Shown here in pieces: positions 1-11,620 of a DNA stretch of 64,000 nt. Below the pieces are notes generated by a model, which had not been told where the DNA came from, did not search any database, and was given only the letters and a program-made list of their open reading frames with translations. The DNA lies in assembly GCA_001661515.1 (NCBI GenBank), contig LUVW01000039.1, positions 456,558 through 520,557 of the forward strand, read 5' to 3'. Positions within the stretch are counted from its first letter, which is position 1; each line of letters opens with the position of its first letter. Both the position numbers and the translations under genes were made by a program. Source of the DNA: Capniomyces stellatus (taxonomy: Eukaryota; Kickxellomycota; Harpellomycetes; Harpellales; Legeriomycetaceae).

Positions 1-1088
1 TTTAGAGAAGAGTTGTAGTTGTGCTATTTGGGCAGAAAAGTGATTGAGCAAGCAGATCCAGTAGGCAAAAGTAATATATTACCAAATATGTAGGGGGTAA
101 ATGATCCAAGACAAAGTTTGAAACCAAATACGCTGCAAACAATCCTGATATTTCACAGAAAAAAAAGCAATCAAATGTAGAAAGATAATTGGTGGTTTGA
201 ATCCAGTAATGCTGGAGAAAATTGATGTTATTTTTTAAACAATGTTAATATAAAGTATTGAAATAGAATATTAGCAGTGGTGGTGTTTTGTATGTTGCCG
301 TGACCAATGGTCTGTTAAGGATCCAATGTCAGCATGGCATTTGTTATTATAAATGAGAGTTGGTTTTCATGTTCACTTTTTGTCTTCGTTTTCATATTCA
401 TTTTCAAACTAGCGGACAAACCGTTCAATCAAATAAGATAGCATCCAAGAAAAAAAAAGAAAACAAAGTGTTAGTAAATAGGAGACAGAACGAAATAGAG
501 ATAGTGAAATTTCACATGGAATTTGAGAAAACTGACGATTTGAATGAAGCAAATGAAGCAAATGAAGTGAGAATAGGGCAAGAAAATATCAATGAAAGTG
601 GTTTGATTTAGTAGGAATAAAAGAGAAAGGAGAGAAAGCTGGGTAATTAGTAGCGTTATTGGGGAAATAGCCAATTGCCATAGCCTGATGATAAGTTGCT
701 ATAAAATCCAGCACCAACCAAGTTGGCTTTAAGCTGTTTAACAAAAATGCAAAGTTGATGGATTTTGGGTATTAACTTTTCATTACTAGCGAAGAATAAA
801 GCTCGGCAGAATTTAGAAAATAAACTGAATGACAAAAAGTATAATGAAAAGAAATAAAACAGAAAGCAAGACAAAAAGTAAAACATAAATTAAAGCAAAA
901 GTTAAAGAAACAATAAACAATAAATAAAAAAAAGAACAAAAAAACAACAATAAACAGGACAGGAATAAATAAAGAAAGTATAGTCTTTTCATTCTTGTAA
1001 AAAAATCCTTTTACTGTTTTTATTTTCCTTTAATAAAATTGTATTAGTAAGACTTGGAAAGAAAGAGATATATAAAAAAAAGCACGAA
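1..1088. other. 5' flank without a recognisable gene
   Basis: Only short, low-complexity reading frames occur here. I see no exon with family resemblance on either strand. The last 200 bases are A-rich and run into the acyl-CoA dehydrogenase start, so they probably contain its promoter and leader. Any gene entering from the left edge could not be recognised. Confidence 0.5.
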
Positions 1089-2330
1089 ATGAGTTTTATT
1101 TTCAGGTCATCAGCTGCCAAGAAGGCACTATCCAACTCAACAAAGTTGACTCGTGGTTTCTCTGCTACAGCATCAAAGTCTGTCTCCTTTGCGCTTTCTG
1201 AAGAGCAAGTTTCGGTACAAGAGTTGGCCAGAAAATTCAGTCGTGAAGTTATCCTCCCAGCCGCAGCACACCATGATAAAACCGGAGAGTACCCAGTAGA
1301 TATCATCAAGCAGGCATGGGACATTGGATTGCTGAACACCCACGTTCCCGCCGAGTATGGAGGCATTGGGCTTGGTGTGTTTGACGCAGCTTTGGTTTCT
1401 GAGGAATTGGCCTATGGTTGCACGGGTATCCAAACAGCCATGGAGGCAAACGGGCTTGCTGAAGCACCAGTTATTTTGGCTGCAAACGACTTTCAAAAGA
1501 AAAAGTACCTGGGGAGAATGACCGAGGAGCCATTGATGGCAGCATACGCCGTAACTGAACCAGGAGCAGGAAGCGATCTTGCTGGAGCCAAAACCAATGC
1601 CGTAAAGCAGGGAGACAAATGGGTCGTAAACGGACAAAAGATGTGGATCACCAACGGAGGCAAGGCCAACTGGTACTTTTTGCTAGCAAAGACCGACCCA
1701 AAGGCAAATGCAGGCAGCGCATTCACTGGCTTTATTGTTGATGCTGACACCCCAGGAATCACCGTTGGCCGCAAGGAGTGGAACATGGGCCAGCGGGCCA
1801 GCGACACTAGAGGCATCACCTTTGAGAATGTGCTGGTTTCAGACGAAAACAGAGTTGGTGAGGTTGGAAAGGGATTCAAGATTGCTATGGGGGCCTTTGA
1901 TATCACCCGTCCGCTTGTTGCTTCAGGAGCCGTTGGTCTTGCCCAGCGTGCCATGGACGAAGCCACAAAGTACTCTTTGGAGCGTAAGACTATGGGAACC
2001 CAAATAGCCAACCACCAGGCCGTTGCATTTATGCTTGCAGACATGGCTATTGGCATTGAGTCATCAAGAATGATGGTATGGAAGTCATCTCATATGCGCG
2101 ATTTGGGTCAGCGCAACACATACCATGCCAGTATTGCCAAGGCTCTTGCCTCAGAAACCGCCAACAAGTGTGCTGCTGACGCCGTGCAAATCTTTGGAGG
2201 TAACGGCTACAACTCCGATTACCCAGTAGAGAAACTCATGAGAGACGCCAAGATCTTTATGATTTACGAAGGAACTAGTCAAATCCAAAGACTGATCATT
2301 AGCAGAACCATTTTGGATGCTGCCAAATAA
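1089..2330 (+). CDS. ACADM: Medium-chain acyl-CoA dehydrogenase, mitochondrial
   Basis: This flavoenzyme should catalyse the first, FAD-dependent step of fatty-acid beta-oxidation in the mitochondrial matrix and pass electrons to ETF. It is an uninterrupted 413-residue frame starting at the first ATG after an A-rich leader. Residues 1-35 are basic and Ser/Thr-rich without acids, as in a mitochondrial presequence. The family signature [10 protein letters not shown] lies near residue 155. The C-terminal half carries [16 protein letters not shown] and [21 protein letters not shown] segments typical of the medium-chain clade. The catalytic base is Glu394 in [10 protein letters not shown]. That Glu position and the ending resemble mammalian MCAD more than the short- or branched-chain enzymes, whose catalytic Glu can sit elsewhere. 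Length is normal. A short- or branched-chain specificity cannot be fully excluded by eye. Confidence 0.93.
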   Translation: MSFIFRSSAAKKALSNSTKLTRGFSATASKSVSFALSEEQVSVQELARKFSREVILPAAAHHDKTGEYPVDIIKQAWDIGLLNTHVPAEYGGIGLGVFDAALVSEELAYGCTGIQTAMEANGLAEAPVILAANDFQKKKYLGRMTEEPLMAAYAVTEPGAGSDLAGAKTNAVKQGDKWVVNGQKMWITNGGKANWYFLLAKTDPKANAGSAFTGFIVDADTPGITVGRKEWNMGQRASDTRGITFENVLVSDENRVGEVGKGFKIAMGAFDITRPLVASGAVGLAQRAMDEATKYSLERKTMGTQIANHQAVAFMLADMAIGIESSRMMVWKSSHMRDLGQRNTYHASIAKALASETANKCAADAVQIFGGNGYNSDYPVEKLMRDAKIFMIYEGTSQIQRLIISRTILDAAK

Positions 2331-2777
2331 ACATTTAATAAACATGCATTATACTTACAGTTGAATTTAAACACATTTACTCTATTATGTTTAACCTTGA
2401 AATAAAAACTACCAATATATCGTACATTTTTTTTAATATTTGATTTGTTAAATTAAACTTTTGAAAACACCCGAGTTTAGTTTGGTTAAACCCGCTTCTG
2501 AGCTATTCCAAAAACACCACTTGTAAGCGATACCCGCTAATCTAACTGAACGCCGAACTAGTAGGATGGAGAAATAATAATCAATTTGGTATACGCCCAA
2601 CATGGAAACAATGCTAAAAGAAAATTTAAATGTAATCTAAAAGTTTAAAGAATATACCACCCAAACGCCAATCACAAAAAGGCGAGAGTAAAAAAAGCAC
2701 CGATATATCAAAATCGTTGTATTGACAAGAAGAAAATGGTACGTTGATAGTGGACTTTTATTTTAAAATGTTTACTA

Positions 2778-3297
2778 CTATATCCTTTTTCTTAAAGACC
2801 TTGAAGGGTTTGTCTGATTTGTTTTAGACTCATCTTGAGCAGTAACGGATTTGGTGTCGGATTTAGTATCGGAATTAGTGTCGCCTTTTTCGCCAAGTAC
2901 AACATTATTCAATTCGTTTAAAAAGCTGTGGAAAAAAAGTATGCAGATAGCGAGTTTGGTTAGTTAAATAGCCAATTTGTTTTTAGACAAACGTAAACAG
3001 TAGGAATATAATTTCAAAAAAAAAAAGTACAACTTACAAATGAATAGTGGCAAAAAAGAGTAAGGCCAAGAGTATCAAGGCAACAACATGTAAATTTCCA
3101 CCTGTTGCATACAGCAGAAACAAAAGAACCAAGAATAAGGCTACAAAAGTTACATTGAGAATCAAAATAACGCTGCTGTTCACGCCGCCGATTAACACTG
3201 AATCTATAATGTCTTGAACGAATCCTTTGCTAGTGGTAGAGACAATTTTACTCCTGTCATCTTCTTGGTTGGAGCTGGAGTCTTTGGCTGCTGTCAT
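2778..3297 (-). CDS. PKR1: Pkr1-like ER membrane protein (V-ATPase assembly factor)
   Basis: Pkr1 is a small ER membrane protein that helps assemble the V0 sector of the vacuolar ATPase in yeast. Exon 1 runs 3297-3038 and ends at a GTAAGT donor. Exon 2 runs 2925-2778. The join keeps phase and gives 135 residues. Residues 1-25 are polar. They are followed by FVQDIIDSVLIGG and two close hydrophobic helices (about residues 40-62 and 67-88), with a charged Thr/Asp/Lys-rich cytosolic tail. This matches the Pkr1 plan of an amphipathic leader, two membrane segments and a short tail. It is divergently arranged with eIF3j. The subunit E gene of the same ATPase lies 30 kb away. The assignment rests on topology and a short motif, so it is less certain than for larger proteins. 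Confidence 0.72.
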
Positions 3298-3681
3298 TAT
3301 TAGGAATTAAATAAAGTGTTGGTAAAGGCAAATATCGTTTCACGTCAATGTAGAAAAGGATAACAGAAATATTGTTACTGGAAATTATAAAACAAACAAT
3401 TAAAAAATTGAAGACTCGGTTGTTGTTTTAAAATATAGATAATTTCCAATCAATGACAAATAAAATAGCAAAGCAAGCAGAAAAAAAAAATATTCAAGCA
3501 ATAACAAAACTGGTTGGATTTCAATAAAAAAAAAAATTGGAACCTAAAAAAATTTAATCTGATTTTAAATATTTAACGGCCTATTTGGGAAAACAGACTC
3601 TTCTTTTATTAATTGAATACAAATCAATAAAAATAAATCCAAAATCAAATCCAAAGCTAAAAAGGATTTAGTGAATCAAAC
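3298..3681. promoter_or_regulatory. Divergent intergenic promoter region, Pkr1 / eIF3j
   Basis: This 384-bp AT-rich spacer separates the start codons of two divergently transcribed genes, so it should contain both promoters. Several A-tracts are present (for example 3480-3490 and 3525-3535). I could not identify a specific factor site. Confidence 0.5.
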
Positions 3682-4889
3682 ATGTCTTCAAAGTGGAGTA
3701 AGTAGTGTGGAGTTTATAGAGGAACTGATGAATAAGAAACAATTGAAAAGAGTATTAATCAAGATTGGCTACTTGGATCAAATGGAATTTGTTCGTAGAT
3801 AAAGACCCGGTAGCAGCTGTCCCAGTGACATACAACAAAAAGTGGGATGAGGAGGATGGAAGTGACAGCGATGTCAAGGTAAAATCCCCAACTTTGTGAG
3901 ATTTACTAGGAAAAAGAAAGAAAGAAAGAAAGAAAAAGTACAGTTGATAAAGTTGCTGGAAAATTAATCAAGAAATAACAGCGAAAATGAAAAGAAAAAT
4001 AATACTAACTAATCGATTTTGCAGGATAACTGGGATGATTCTGAAGAAGAATCAGAGGAAGAGGAGGCACCTGAAGTAGCTGCTAAACCAGCACCAACAA
4101 AGAAGGTAGCGTTGCATACCCATGAACTTTATTCTGGCGGTTTTGTTGATGTAGTTTTTAAATTGAAAAGTAGAGCAAGGTGTTGTAAATGAACAGCAAC
4201 AGGGCGTTGTAGATGGGCAATAATGGTACTAATTTTGAAAATAACAATGAAATAGCCTGCACCTAAATATGAATCAGAATCCTCTGATGATGAAGAAGAA
4301 GAGCTTTCGAAAAAGGAGCTTGAAAAGAGACAAGTTGTTGAATCAGATTTGCAGAACGCTGAGGATTTGTTTTCTGGAATGACAATTAAAGGTAAAAAAG
4401 AATTGAAATTGAAACTATTATAGTTGGGGGGATTTCAATATCGCAACTGTTTTTATTTATTGTTAAGAGAAAAAACGAAATAATGTACTAATAAGGTTTT
4501 TATGATTAATGCAACTGGATGGGTTAACAGATCAGGAGTTCCAAAAGACAATCATGACAATGAATCCAAAAACCGAAGTCGAGTTTGCATCCTTTAGAAA
4601 GTCGCTGGTTGAAAAGATCTTGAAGAGTTCAAACTCGCGCTACTTTGGAGAGTTTATCAACCAAATGACAAGAGACTTGTGTGAGCCATTGAAGGATGTT
4701 GAGGTTTCAAAGATCAACCGTACACTGACAGCGTTGGTCAATGAGAAGCAGAGAGCAGCTAAATCGGCAATAAAGGGCAAGGGAAAGAAGGGAGGAGCAA
4801 AGAAGGCTATGGTTGCAGCACCACCAAAGGGAAAGGCGGATATAGCTGATTACACCAACGAGTATGATGACTTTGATGACTTTATGTAG
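3682..4889 (+). CDS. HCR1: Eukaryotic translation initiation factor 3 subunit J (HCR1)
   Basis: eIF3j binds the 40S decoding centre and promotes start-site selection and ribosome recycling. Five exons join in phase: 3682-3697, 3799-3878, 4025-4105, 4256-4391 and 4531-4889, giving 223 residues. The first exon is only 16 bases. The N-terminus has WDEEDGSDSDVKDNWDD, the acidic Trp-containing segment typical of eIF3j, followed by a Glu-rich stretch. A Lys/Glu region leads to ESDLQNAEDLF and a TMNPKTEVEFASF segment matching the conserved core. A KGKGKKGG basic patch precedes the characteristic acidic ending YDDFDDFM. Length is close to human eIF3j (258) and yeast Hcr1 (265). The last acceptor (4529-4530) was chosen over an earlier AG because only it keeps frame. 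Confidence 0.9.
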
Positions 4890-4930
4890 ATTTTATAAAG
4901 ATTTTTTTTTTAAAAAAAGAGAAGAAAAAG

Positions 4931-4956
4931 TTTTTTTTTTTTTTTTTTTTTTTTTT
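4931..4956. repeat. T26 homopolymer
   Basis: An uninterrupted run of 26 T lies just downstream of the eIF3j stop codon. It may be a polyadenylation-region tract, or an old poly(A) tail on the opposite strand. No retroelement sequence is recognisable beside it. Confidence 0.9.
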
Positions 4957-5179
4957 AAAGGAAAGGAGGGATATGTGATTTGGGAATTTTGAGCAACTCA
5001 GCCGACAAAAGCCTTGCTTCAGAAAAACATTGATTTGGTTGAATGTCTATTTAGTTATAATTTAGTAATAAAAGACGAGAAACCAGAATTAACCAGAACA
5101 CAAGGCAAAAATGAAAGCAAGAAAAAGTAGTTGTGTAACAAATGATTCAAAGAAATGAAATTAAGAGCATAGTGTACTT

Positions 5180-8100
5180 TTAGTTGATTGTTAAAAGAGA
5201 GATGAGACTATTGATGGATTGTGCGTGGTTAAAACGCTCATTGGTTATAAAGTAATGCTTTAGGCTACTGAGGATAGGCAGTGTGAGTAGTTCGGAGTGC
5301 AATAAACTGGCTGTGTGGTTCGTTTCAAGTCGATCTGGATCAATATCTGGCAGCTCTAACGAGTGCGGATCGGCACTATTTGAGTTTGAATAAGGGTAAG
5401 TTGATTTGAGGTGTTTTAGATTCGTGGAAAGGTGTGAGATGTGAAAAGCGAGGCGGTCAATGGTTGTCTCGATGTTGATGGGGTGTGGTGTTGTGATGCT
5501 GGTGGCAAGGGAGTTGGATGGAATGGAAGTTTGCCTTTCAAGAGACAGGATGTACAAAAAGCAAATGTTGGAAAGCAGGGGAACCAAGTTGATGTTTATT
5601 TGTTTGGAGAACATGGCAGAGTCGGGGTTTTTGTTGGATGTAGAGTGTTGCGGGGTGGCTGAGAATGAGGCTGCGCGGTGAAGAATTGATTCAGAAATGG
5701 CAAGTTCAAGCAGGTTGGAGTCGACGAGATTGTCTAGTAAGGCGCTGGTTTCAGTGTCTATGAAGTAGTCTTTTGGGATTGGAAAGTAAGCAGAGCCATT
5801 TTTCAAGCAGTCAGCAACCAAACGGCTGGCAGAGTTATTGGTTAAAGCGCTATTTTTGGAATGGACTTTGCTCAAAAACGAGTTGAGGGTTGAGCGACGG
5901 TGCTTGGCAAGCACTTCCATCAGGTCAGCAAAGGTGGTAAAGTTTGGTTTGAGTTGGCTTTGATTGGCCATGATAGAAAAAACATCAAACACACCAAACG
6001 GAATTGTGTGTTTGGTAGAGGCGTTGGAACTGATTTCTGGTGTGTGCTTGAATAAGCGAATGGCAGCGTTTATCGGTTTTGAATGTACAAGTCCAAGGCT
6101 TTTGGAATGGCGTGAGCGATGAGAGAGCGAGTTGATGTAGTCGTCCAGGTATTCGATTGGCCCTTTTGTGATGAGTTTTGGGTGGATGGCCGAGATGTTT
6201 TTTGGAGAGCAGTGATAGGACGTAGAGATGATTTTTGACCAAACGTCAGGAGAAACCAGGGACAGGCCAGAGTCTGGGTTAGAGCTGGTTCTATCGTTTA
6301 GATTTTGGTTTAGATTTGAGATTGGGTTTGGAATTGGGGTTGAGTTTGGGTTTAGATTTGGGTTTGGAGAGCAAGTACTAGGCTGCAGGGTAGTTAGCAG
6401 CGAGTAAGAGTGTATGAACCTGTCAAAGTGATCTAAAGACTTTGACCGTGAAACCGATTCAAGCAAGTCAATGACAAAGGCAACAGGAACGTCTTTTGAA
6501 AAATCAAATGCATGTGGAGCCTTAAGTGAGTTTTTAACAATGTGGTTGAGGATGTAAAGCCCAAACTCGGCCAAATATAACTCTCGAGTAGCACTATTGT
6601 CAAGCAAAATACCAGGAAGCCCACTATTTGGACCTACATCAACATCTTCATCATCTAGTTGGTTTGATTGGTTTAGGTGTGATTTTGCGGCAATACTGGT
6701 GTTATGGCCCAGCTTTCCAGTACTTTTTTTGCCTAATAAATGTGACAGGTGGGGCAGTCTTTGTGGCTGGGAATTGACAAGACTAGAGTAAAAAGAGATG
6801 AGCGATTTGGTGGTTGGAAAGGAGTTATTGTGGGTTATCAAGTCTTCAAACCGACCAATCGCCTTGTTGACTTGGTGAGTTCTTGAGTAGTAGTCAATGG
6901 CTATAGATTCTGTCTGCCTGAAATAGCTTTTAGTGTAACTTGTGTCTGTTTGGGTGGTGTGGACTGCGTTTTGCATGGCAGGAATGTCGTTTTCAGCCAT
7001 TGATTCAAGACATGCCTTGTAAGTGTACAGGTCCTTGTCACTGGCTCTCTTTCTCAGTTTAAAGTCCCTTTTGTGAACCGGGTACAGCACCTCGACAGTT
7101 GAGTTGTAAAGCTCAGCGAGTGCGGCTGGCCCAACAATCAGCTTGTCAGCAACCATCGCCTTGTAAAAGGGCCATGCCTGATCCAGGATCCTTGATTTCG
7201 CCAGCCCTCTAAGCTTGTTTGACCTGTAGATCGAAGTCTCGTTGTGCTCCCAGCTCTCCATTTTCAACCTCAAGTCCGTCCCTCTCGTTCTAGCTGGCTG
7301 CAGAATCGGGCTGCGTCTAGGATCAATTACCACCTCGTACCCCCTCCTCTCAAACCTTCTGTTTATGCTCTCAATGCTCAGCTCAACGTCCTTGTCTGTA
7401 AATATGCTTTTGATGTAGTTTTTTTGGTCTCCTGCTTTGGACGCACCGGCATTGTTATGCTGATCCGAACCCAAGTTTGCACCAGGAACCGTGCTGTATG
7501 ATGGGCCAGAATCCGCGCTTGTCGATGTTCTCACTATGTACAGCTTCCACAGCTCGATAAGCCCACAGACCTGGATAATTTGCAGTGGTTTATCTTTCAG
7601 CAAGTCCAAGTATTCCGCATTTCCGCTATTGGCCGATCCAATACTATGCTTTTTCTCCGTGTCAAGTGCACGTTTGCTGTTTCTAACAAACAAAACCATT
7701 TCACCAACACTTTTAGCGTTTTTAAAATTGCAGTTTTCCCCCGCCATTGCAATGCCCACAACGCTCCAGTAGTACTTGTCAAAGTACCCTTTAAACTCAG
7801 CGTCATGAGGCTGCTTAACAGCACCATTTTTGTCCTGCTGCTGTATCAGCCCATAAAGCAACCCAAGCTCCACACTATAGAACCTCGCCACAATGCTTTC
7901 TACCACTTTGCTGCTTAGGTGCGCTCTTATGCTGAACAGCCGTTTGTAAACCTTTCTAATGATCTCTACTCCACTCTGCAAACCCAACCCATGCACTGCC
8001 TGCACCAAACCAAGGTCCCAGCTATTTGTGTTTGAAACAAACATCATAGCGCTGCTTAAGTCCAAGTTCGAGTTCAAGTTCGAGTTCGAATCTCCCAGAA

Positions 8101-10723
8101 TCAGGTTTGAGATCCCTTCACTGACATCGCTTATTATATCACCAACTCTTTCCTGAAACTCCAACCGCTCAATCTCCGAAATTAGCCTAAAAAACTCGCG
8201 AATGGTTTTGGTTACCCACCCAACGTCCAGAATTGTGGCTGCCTCTACCTTCAACGCCTCGCTTTGTCCAATCAGCCTTAACATCCTGCCTGCCACTTTC
8301 AAGTATTCCAGAGTCAGCTCCTGCTTGACCTCTGTATCCAAGTCTGATCTCCCCACTAGCCTTACCTCATCCAATATAAACTCTATCACCGAGGCTTTTA
8401 TTGGCGCCGGTACTTGTATCTCCCATCGCTTGCTCAGCAACACCCAGACCTTGACAATCGAGTCCAGCAAGCTGCTATCATATCTTATACCTCCATCCAC
8501 CGAACCAGCAAGATCTCTGCTGCCTGACATCAGTATCAAGCATTGCAGCACCATCCCAAAGGTGTCCTTATTGGCTCTTGGCACCAAGTCATCCAGCTCC
8601 TCGCTTCCAGCAACTCTGTCTTCATCCACCTCATCACGCCCATTGACACTGTGCTCGTTGGCTTTGTAAAAACTACCTTTAACCCTTTTCGCCTCCATGC
8701 CATACAACAACTCCAACCCCTCATCAACATTTCCGTTCACAATTAGCACGCGAATCAACGCGTTGTATACTGCCGCTGCCACTCCTACCTTCGCCACCCT
8801 TGTTAGTGCCCTCAGAGTCGCCATTGCATCCTCCACTTTCCCCTGCATCAACAACGAGTAAATATGCTGCCCGCCAATCGCCCCTTCCAGCCACCTCTCT
8901 CTATTTACACCGCTTACGTCCTGTCTGTCGTTTTCCTCCTGGCTGTTCGTGCTAATAGCCTGCATGTTTGACAGCTTTCTCCTCCACCGCACCAGCATTT
9001 CCCGATATGCCCACTTCTCCTTGTCCCAGTGCCTCGACATTCGCAGCGACTGCAGGTATAGCGCACTAGTCCGTACATCCATTCCGTATACCATTTGCTC
9101 TGTCATACTCATCTCCTGCTGCTCAGGTACATCAACACCACCTCCCACGCGCTTCTCTACTTTCTCCCCACCAGAAATTTCGTCTTTATACTCGCGCTTT
9201 TTCGAGCTTCCATGCGTCGAGAGTGTTTCAATGTCCCCGTACCTCCCTCTCATCGACAGCGCCAGCTTTATTCTTTCAACCGCTTCAACAAACTCTGTAT
9301 CGCCAAAGGATTCTGGCCGTACAAATTCGTTTATCAGCCCCATCGACTCGTCTACCAAGCTACTACCTTGTTCTCTTTTATCACCCCTCCTGTCTTCCCT
9401 AGCCATCCGGTCTTTTGTGTTTAAATCCACACGACTGTTATCTAACTCTCCTTTTGTTTTTCTATTTACGGACTTATCCACAATTACCCCTTTTGACTCC
9501 AAGTACTTTGTCCACTCCTTCCCAATCGAATAAAATCCTCCATTAACCTCGGAACCACTTGGCCTCAATTTTTGTCCACTATTTACTGTGCCAGCTAGGT
9601 CTTTGCCCCCTATTATACCGCTGCTGGTTGGGTTCTGTGCCAAGCTGTCTTTTCCAAATACCCCAAAACTCTCTTTTTCCCACACCCGAATCGATCTATG
9701 TACCATTCCGCCCAACCGCCGAGTCACACCTTTATCCCTTGTAACCCTCACACCTCCAACACCACCCACCATGCCCCCAGCTTCTATATTTATCGCGGCT
9801 GTTGATTGAGCTCCCATCACCGTGCTTGCACTGCCAAGCTTAGACTGCAACTTCTGGTACTCCTCAGTCTCCCAGCTTGTCATTAGCGATACGCCATCAG
9901 TAGCACACAAGTCGCCAGTCTTGCCCATTCCATTCAAACTCCTGACTATATCAAATCCCGCATACATCTTTATCAGTCCTGCTAGTATATTTTTTGGGTA
10001 CTTGCATCCAAAAGTTTCGTAGATTCTCTGAACCCTTGATACCAAATTCAGTAACCCAAATTCTGTATTTGTACCTGTTGTTGTATTAGTGAGCTCTTGG
10101 CAAGTATCTACACTAGATTTTCTCATTAATGCCATCTCCTTGTCAATATAAACATCCGTTTCCAATAGCTTTTCCATCAGCAACTCAAGAGTATCTTTCC
10201 CCAATATCCCTCCCTTGTCCAACCCGCTCGTGCTATCCAAAGTATTCCGCCCAACTTCCAAGTACCGATCCAAATTCAAGTATCCATCTCTACTCAAATA
10301 CTCTGCCATACTCCTCGCCGTCCAAACCACTGCTACATCTTTGTCATTTATGTTTTCTAGCACGTTTTTCGCCCACAATTCTACATTTTCAGTCTCGGTG
10401 GCTAATTCCATAAAGTTGGCTACGCTTTGAAACCGTCTTGATTCACCCCTCTGAATAGCCCTATCACTCCCTGTGCGCGCAATTTTTGAATTGTCATTTC
10501 TTTCGATACTGTACTCTGATGCTTGCACTATTTTCGATTTGTATTTTCCTACTGGATTCCTTGCTCTGTTTGTCCCAGCATTGATTTTGTTAACACTTTT
10601 CCCTCCAGCATCGACAGCATACCCTCTTTTGCTTACACACTCTGTTTTTCTTGGTTTGACTCCAAGCCTTTTGCTTTTACAAAGCAGCCGCCGAAACACC
10701 GCATCTATATTCTTCGACTTCAT
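5180..10723 (-). CDS. Giant PPR-like, probably mitochondrial RNA-binding protein
   Basis: This is a single-exon frame of 1847 residues. Residues 1-70 are strongly basic with few acids (FRRLLCKSKRLGVKPRK near the start), as in a long mitochondrial presequence. Around residues 610-700 there are helix-turn-helix units of pentatricopeptide type, with the pattern VYNALIRVLIVNGNVDEGLE followed by a second helix. Much of the rest is predicted helical, separated by low-complexity Ser/Asn/Gly linkers, including a Pro/Asn repeat near residue 1460. PPR proteins bind organellar RNA and act in processing, stability or translation of mitochondrial transcripts. No catalytic motif is visible. Only one or two PPR units are clear by eye, so the family call is moderate, and I cannot match it to a named yeast PPR protein. 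The start is the first ATG of the open frame. Confidence 0.55.
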   Translation of the reverse strand: MKSKNIDAVFRRLLCKSKRLGVKPRKTECVSKRGYAVDAGGKSVNKINAGTNRARNPVGKYKSKIVQASEYSIERNDNSKIARTGSDRAIQRGESRRFQSVANFMELATETENVELWAKNVLENINDKDVAVVWTARSMAEYLSRDGYLNLDRYLEVGRNTLDSTSGLDKGGILGKDTLELLMEKLLETDVYIDKEMALMRKSSVDTCQELTNTTTGTNTEFGLLNLVSRVQRIYETFGCKYPKNILAGLIKMYAGFDIVRSLNGMGKTGDLCATDGVSLMTSWETEEYQKLQSKLGSASTVMGAQSTAAINIEAGGMVGGVGGVRVTRDKGVTRRLGGMVHRSIRVWEKESFGVFGKDSLAQNPTSSGIIGGKDLAGTVNSGQKLRPSGSEVNGGFYSIGKEWTKYLESKGVIVDKSVNRKTKGELDNSRVDLNTKDRMAREDRRGDKREQGSSLVDESMGLINEFVRPESFGDTEFVEAVERIKLALSMRGRYGDIETLSTHGSSKKREYKDEISGGEKVEKRVGGGVDVPEQQEMSMTEQMVYGMDVRTSALYLQSLRMSRHWDKEKWAYREMLVRWRRKLSNMQAISTNSQEENDRQDVSGVNRERWLEGAIGGQHIYSLLMQGKVEDAMATLRALTRVAKVGVAAAVYNALIRVLIVNGNVDEGLELLYGMEAKRVKGSFYKANEHSVNGRDEVDEDRVAGSEELDDLVPRANKDTFGMVLQCLILMSGSRDLAGSVDGGIRYDSSLLDSIVKVWVLLSKRWEIQVPAPIKASVIEFILDEVRLVGRSDLDTEVKQELTLEYLKVAGRMLRLIGQSEALKVEAATILDVGWVTKTIREFFRLISEIERLEFQERVGDIISDVSEGISNLILGDSNSNLNSNLDLSSAMMFVSNTNSWDLGLVQAVHGLGLQSGVEIIRKVYKRLFSIRAHLSSKVVESIVARFYSVELGLLYGLIQQQDKNGAVKQPHDAEFKGYFDKYYWSVVGIAMAGENCNFKNAKSVGEMVLFVRNSKRALDTEKKHSIGSANSGNAEYLDLLKDKPLQIIQVCGLIELWKLYIVRTSTSADSGPSYSTVPGANLGSDQHNNAGASKAGDQKNYIKSIFTDKDVELSIESINRRFERRGYEVVIDPRRSPILQPARTRGTDLRLKMESWEHNETSIYRSNKLRGLAKSRILDQAWPFYKAMVADKLIVGPAALAELYNSTVEVLYPVHKRDFKLRKRASDKDLYTYKACLESMAENDIPAMQNAVHTTQTDTSYTKSYFRQTESIAIDYYSRTHQVNKAIGRFEDLITHNNSFPTTKSLISFYSSLVNSQPQRLPHLSHLLGKKSTGKLGHNTSIAAKSHLNQSNQLDDEDVDVGPNSGLPGILLDNSATRELYLAEFGLYILNHIVKNSLKAPHAFDFSKDVPVAFVIDLLESVSRSKSLDHFDRFIHSYSLLTTLQPSTCSPNPNLNPNSTPIPNPISNLNQNLNDRTSSNPDSGLSLVSPDVWSKIISTSYHCSPKNISAIHPKLITKGPIEYLDDYINSLSHRSRHSKSLGLVHSKPINAAIRLFKHTPEISSNASTKHTIPFGVFDVFSIMANQSQLKPNFTTFADLMEVLAKHRRSTLNSFLSKVHSKNSALTNNSASRLVADCLKNGSAYFPIPKDYFIDTETSALLDNLVDSNLLELAISESILHRAASFSATPQHSTSNKNPDSAMFSKQININLVPLLSNICFLYILSLERQTSIPSNSLATSITTPHPINIETTIDRLAFHISHLSTNLKHLKSTYPYSNSNSADPHSLELPDIDPDRLETNHTASLLHSELLTLPILSSLKHYFITNERFNHAQSINSLISLLTIN

Positions 10724-11620
10724 TTCTTTCTTTTCTTTTCCTTGCTTTTCCCTCTTCGGCTGTAATTAAGAACCGCAGCTCAAATCCAAGAATGCTCGAC
10801 TACTTTTGACTTGATTCCAATTCAAAGCTAATATTTAGGTTTCTCTTTGCTGTTATTGCTAACCTCTTTATCTCTTTAATCAAAAATATTTGAAACTCGT
10901 GCTTTGTTACTCCATACTATATCTGATCAAGTCTCTTCATTACCAAAAGGCAAATATGTTGAATTTAAAATAAAAAAGGACAACGTGCTGCTATATCAAA
11001 ATATAAACTACAAACGCTGTAATGCCGTACTTGAATGAGTAAACAGTAAAGATCCGCTGTTCCCTTTTTCGGTTTATGATTACTTCTTTTTGATCTTTAA
11101 TGGTTAGTTATTTTTGTTTAAAAAATAATTAAAAAAAAAAAAACTTTGAGCAAACTTGTCCAAATTTTGAGTTGTTGATTTAGCCTAATTTATGTCCTAG
11201 CAAAATTTTGTTACTCTCTCAGAATTATCCCAGTCAATTGATTTGTTCCTACCAACTCTTTAAAGTACGAGGTACAAACTCTATTTATACTTGGATCATT
11301 GCAGTTGATACCATTACACACTTTTCTAGTCTCAGTATTGACGTACTTTTCTAGTCTCAATATCGATATACTTTTGCTAGACCATCAACTGAACAAGAAA
11401 ACACCTCAAAGCACATCTAGTCTTACTGCTCGAGAATAACTTTTGTTCTTTCCAATGATTAATTGTGCTTACTAGGCTAGTAATAAAACTTTAACCATTT
11501 TTTTTCTTTCTTTGGTTTTGCTTTTATTTAAAAAGATAAATACAAACTCTTGAAGCGTAGTTTGGCAAACAGTGAATAAATGGAAATATCGCATATATGT
11601 GAGAGACTGCTCAAGCAAGC
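10724..11620. other. AT-rich intergenic stretch
   Basis: No exon or RNA gene is recognised. A run of direct near-repeats (tacttttctagtctca, 11340-11375) is the only visible structure. The right end should hold the QCR10 3' end, and the left end the promoter of the PPR-like gene. Confidence 0.5.

Noticed and set aside
8949..9533. 194-residue plus-strand ORF and others inside the PPR-like gene
   Set aside because: They are shadows on the opposite strand of a continuous 1847-codon frame and have no family resemblance.
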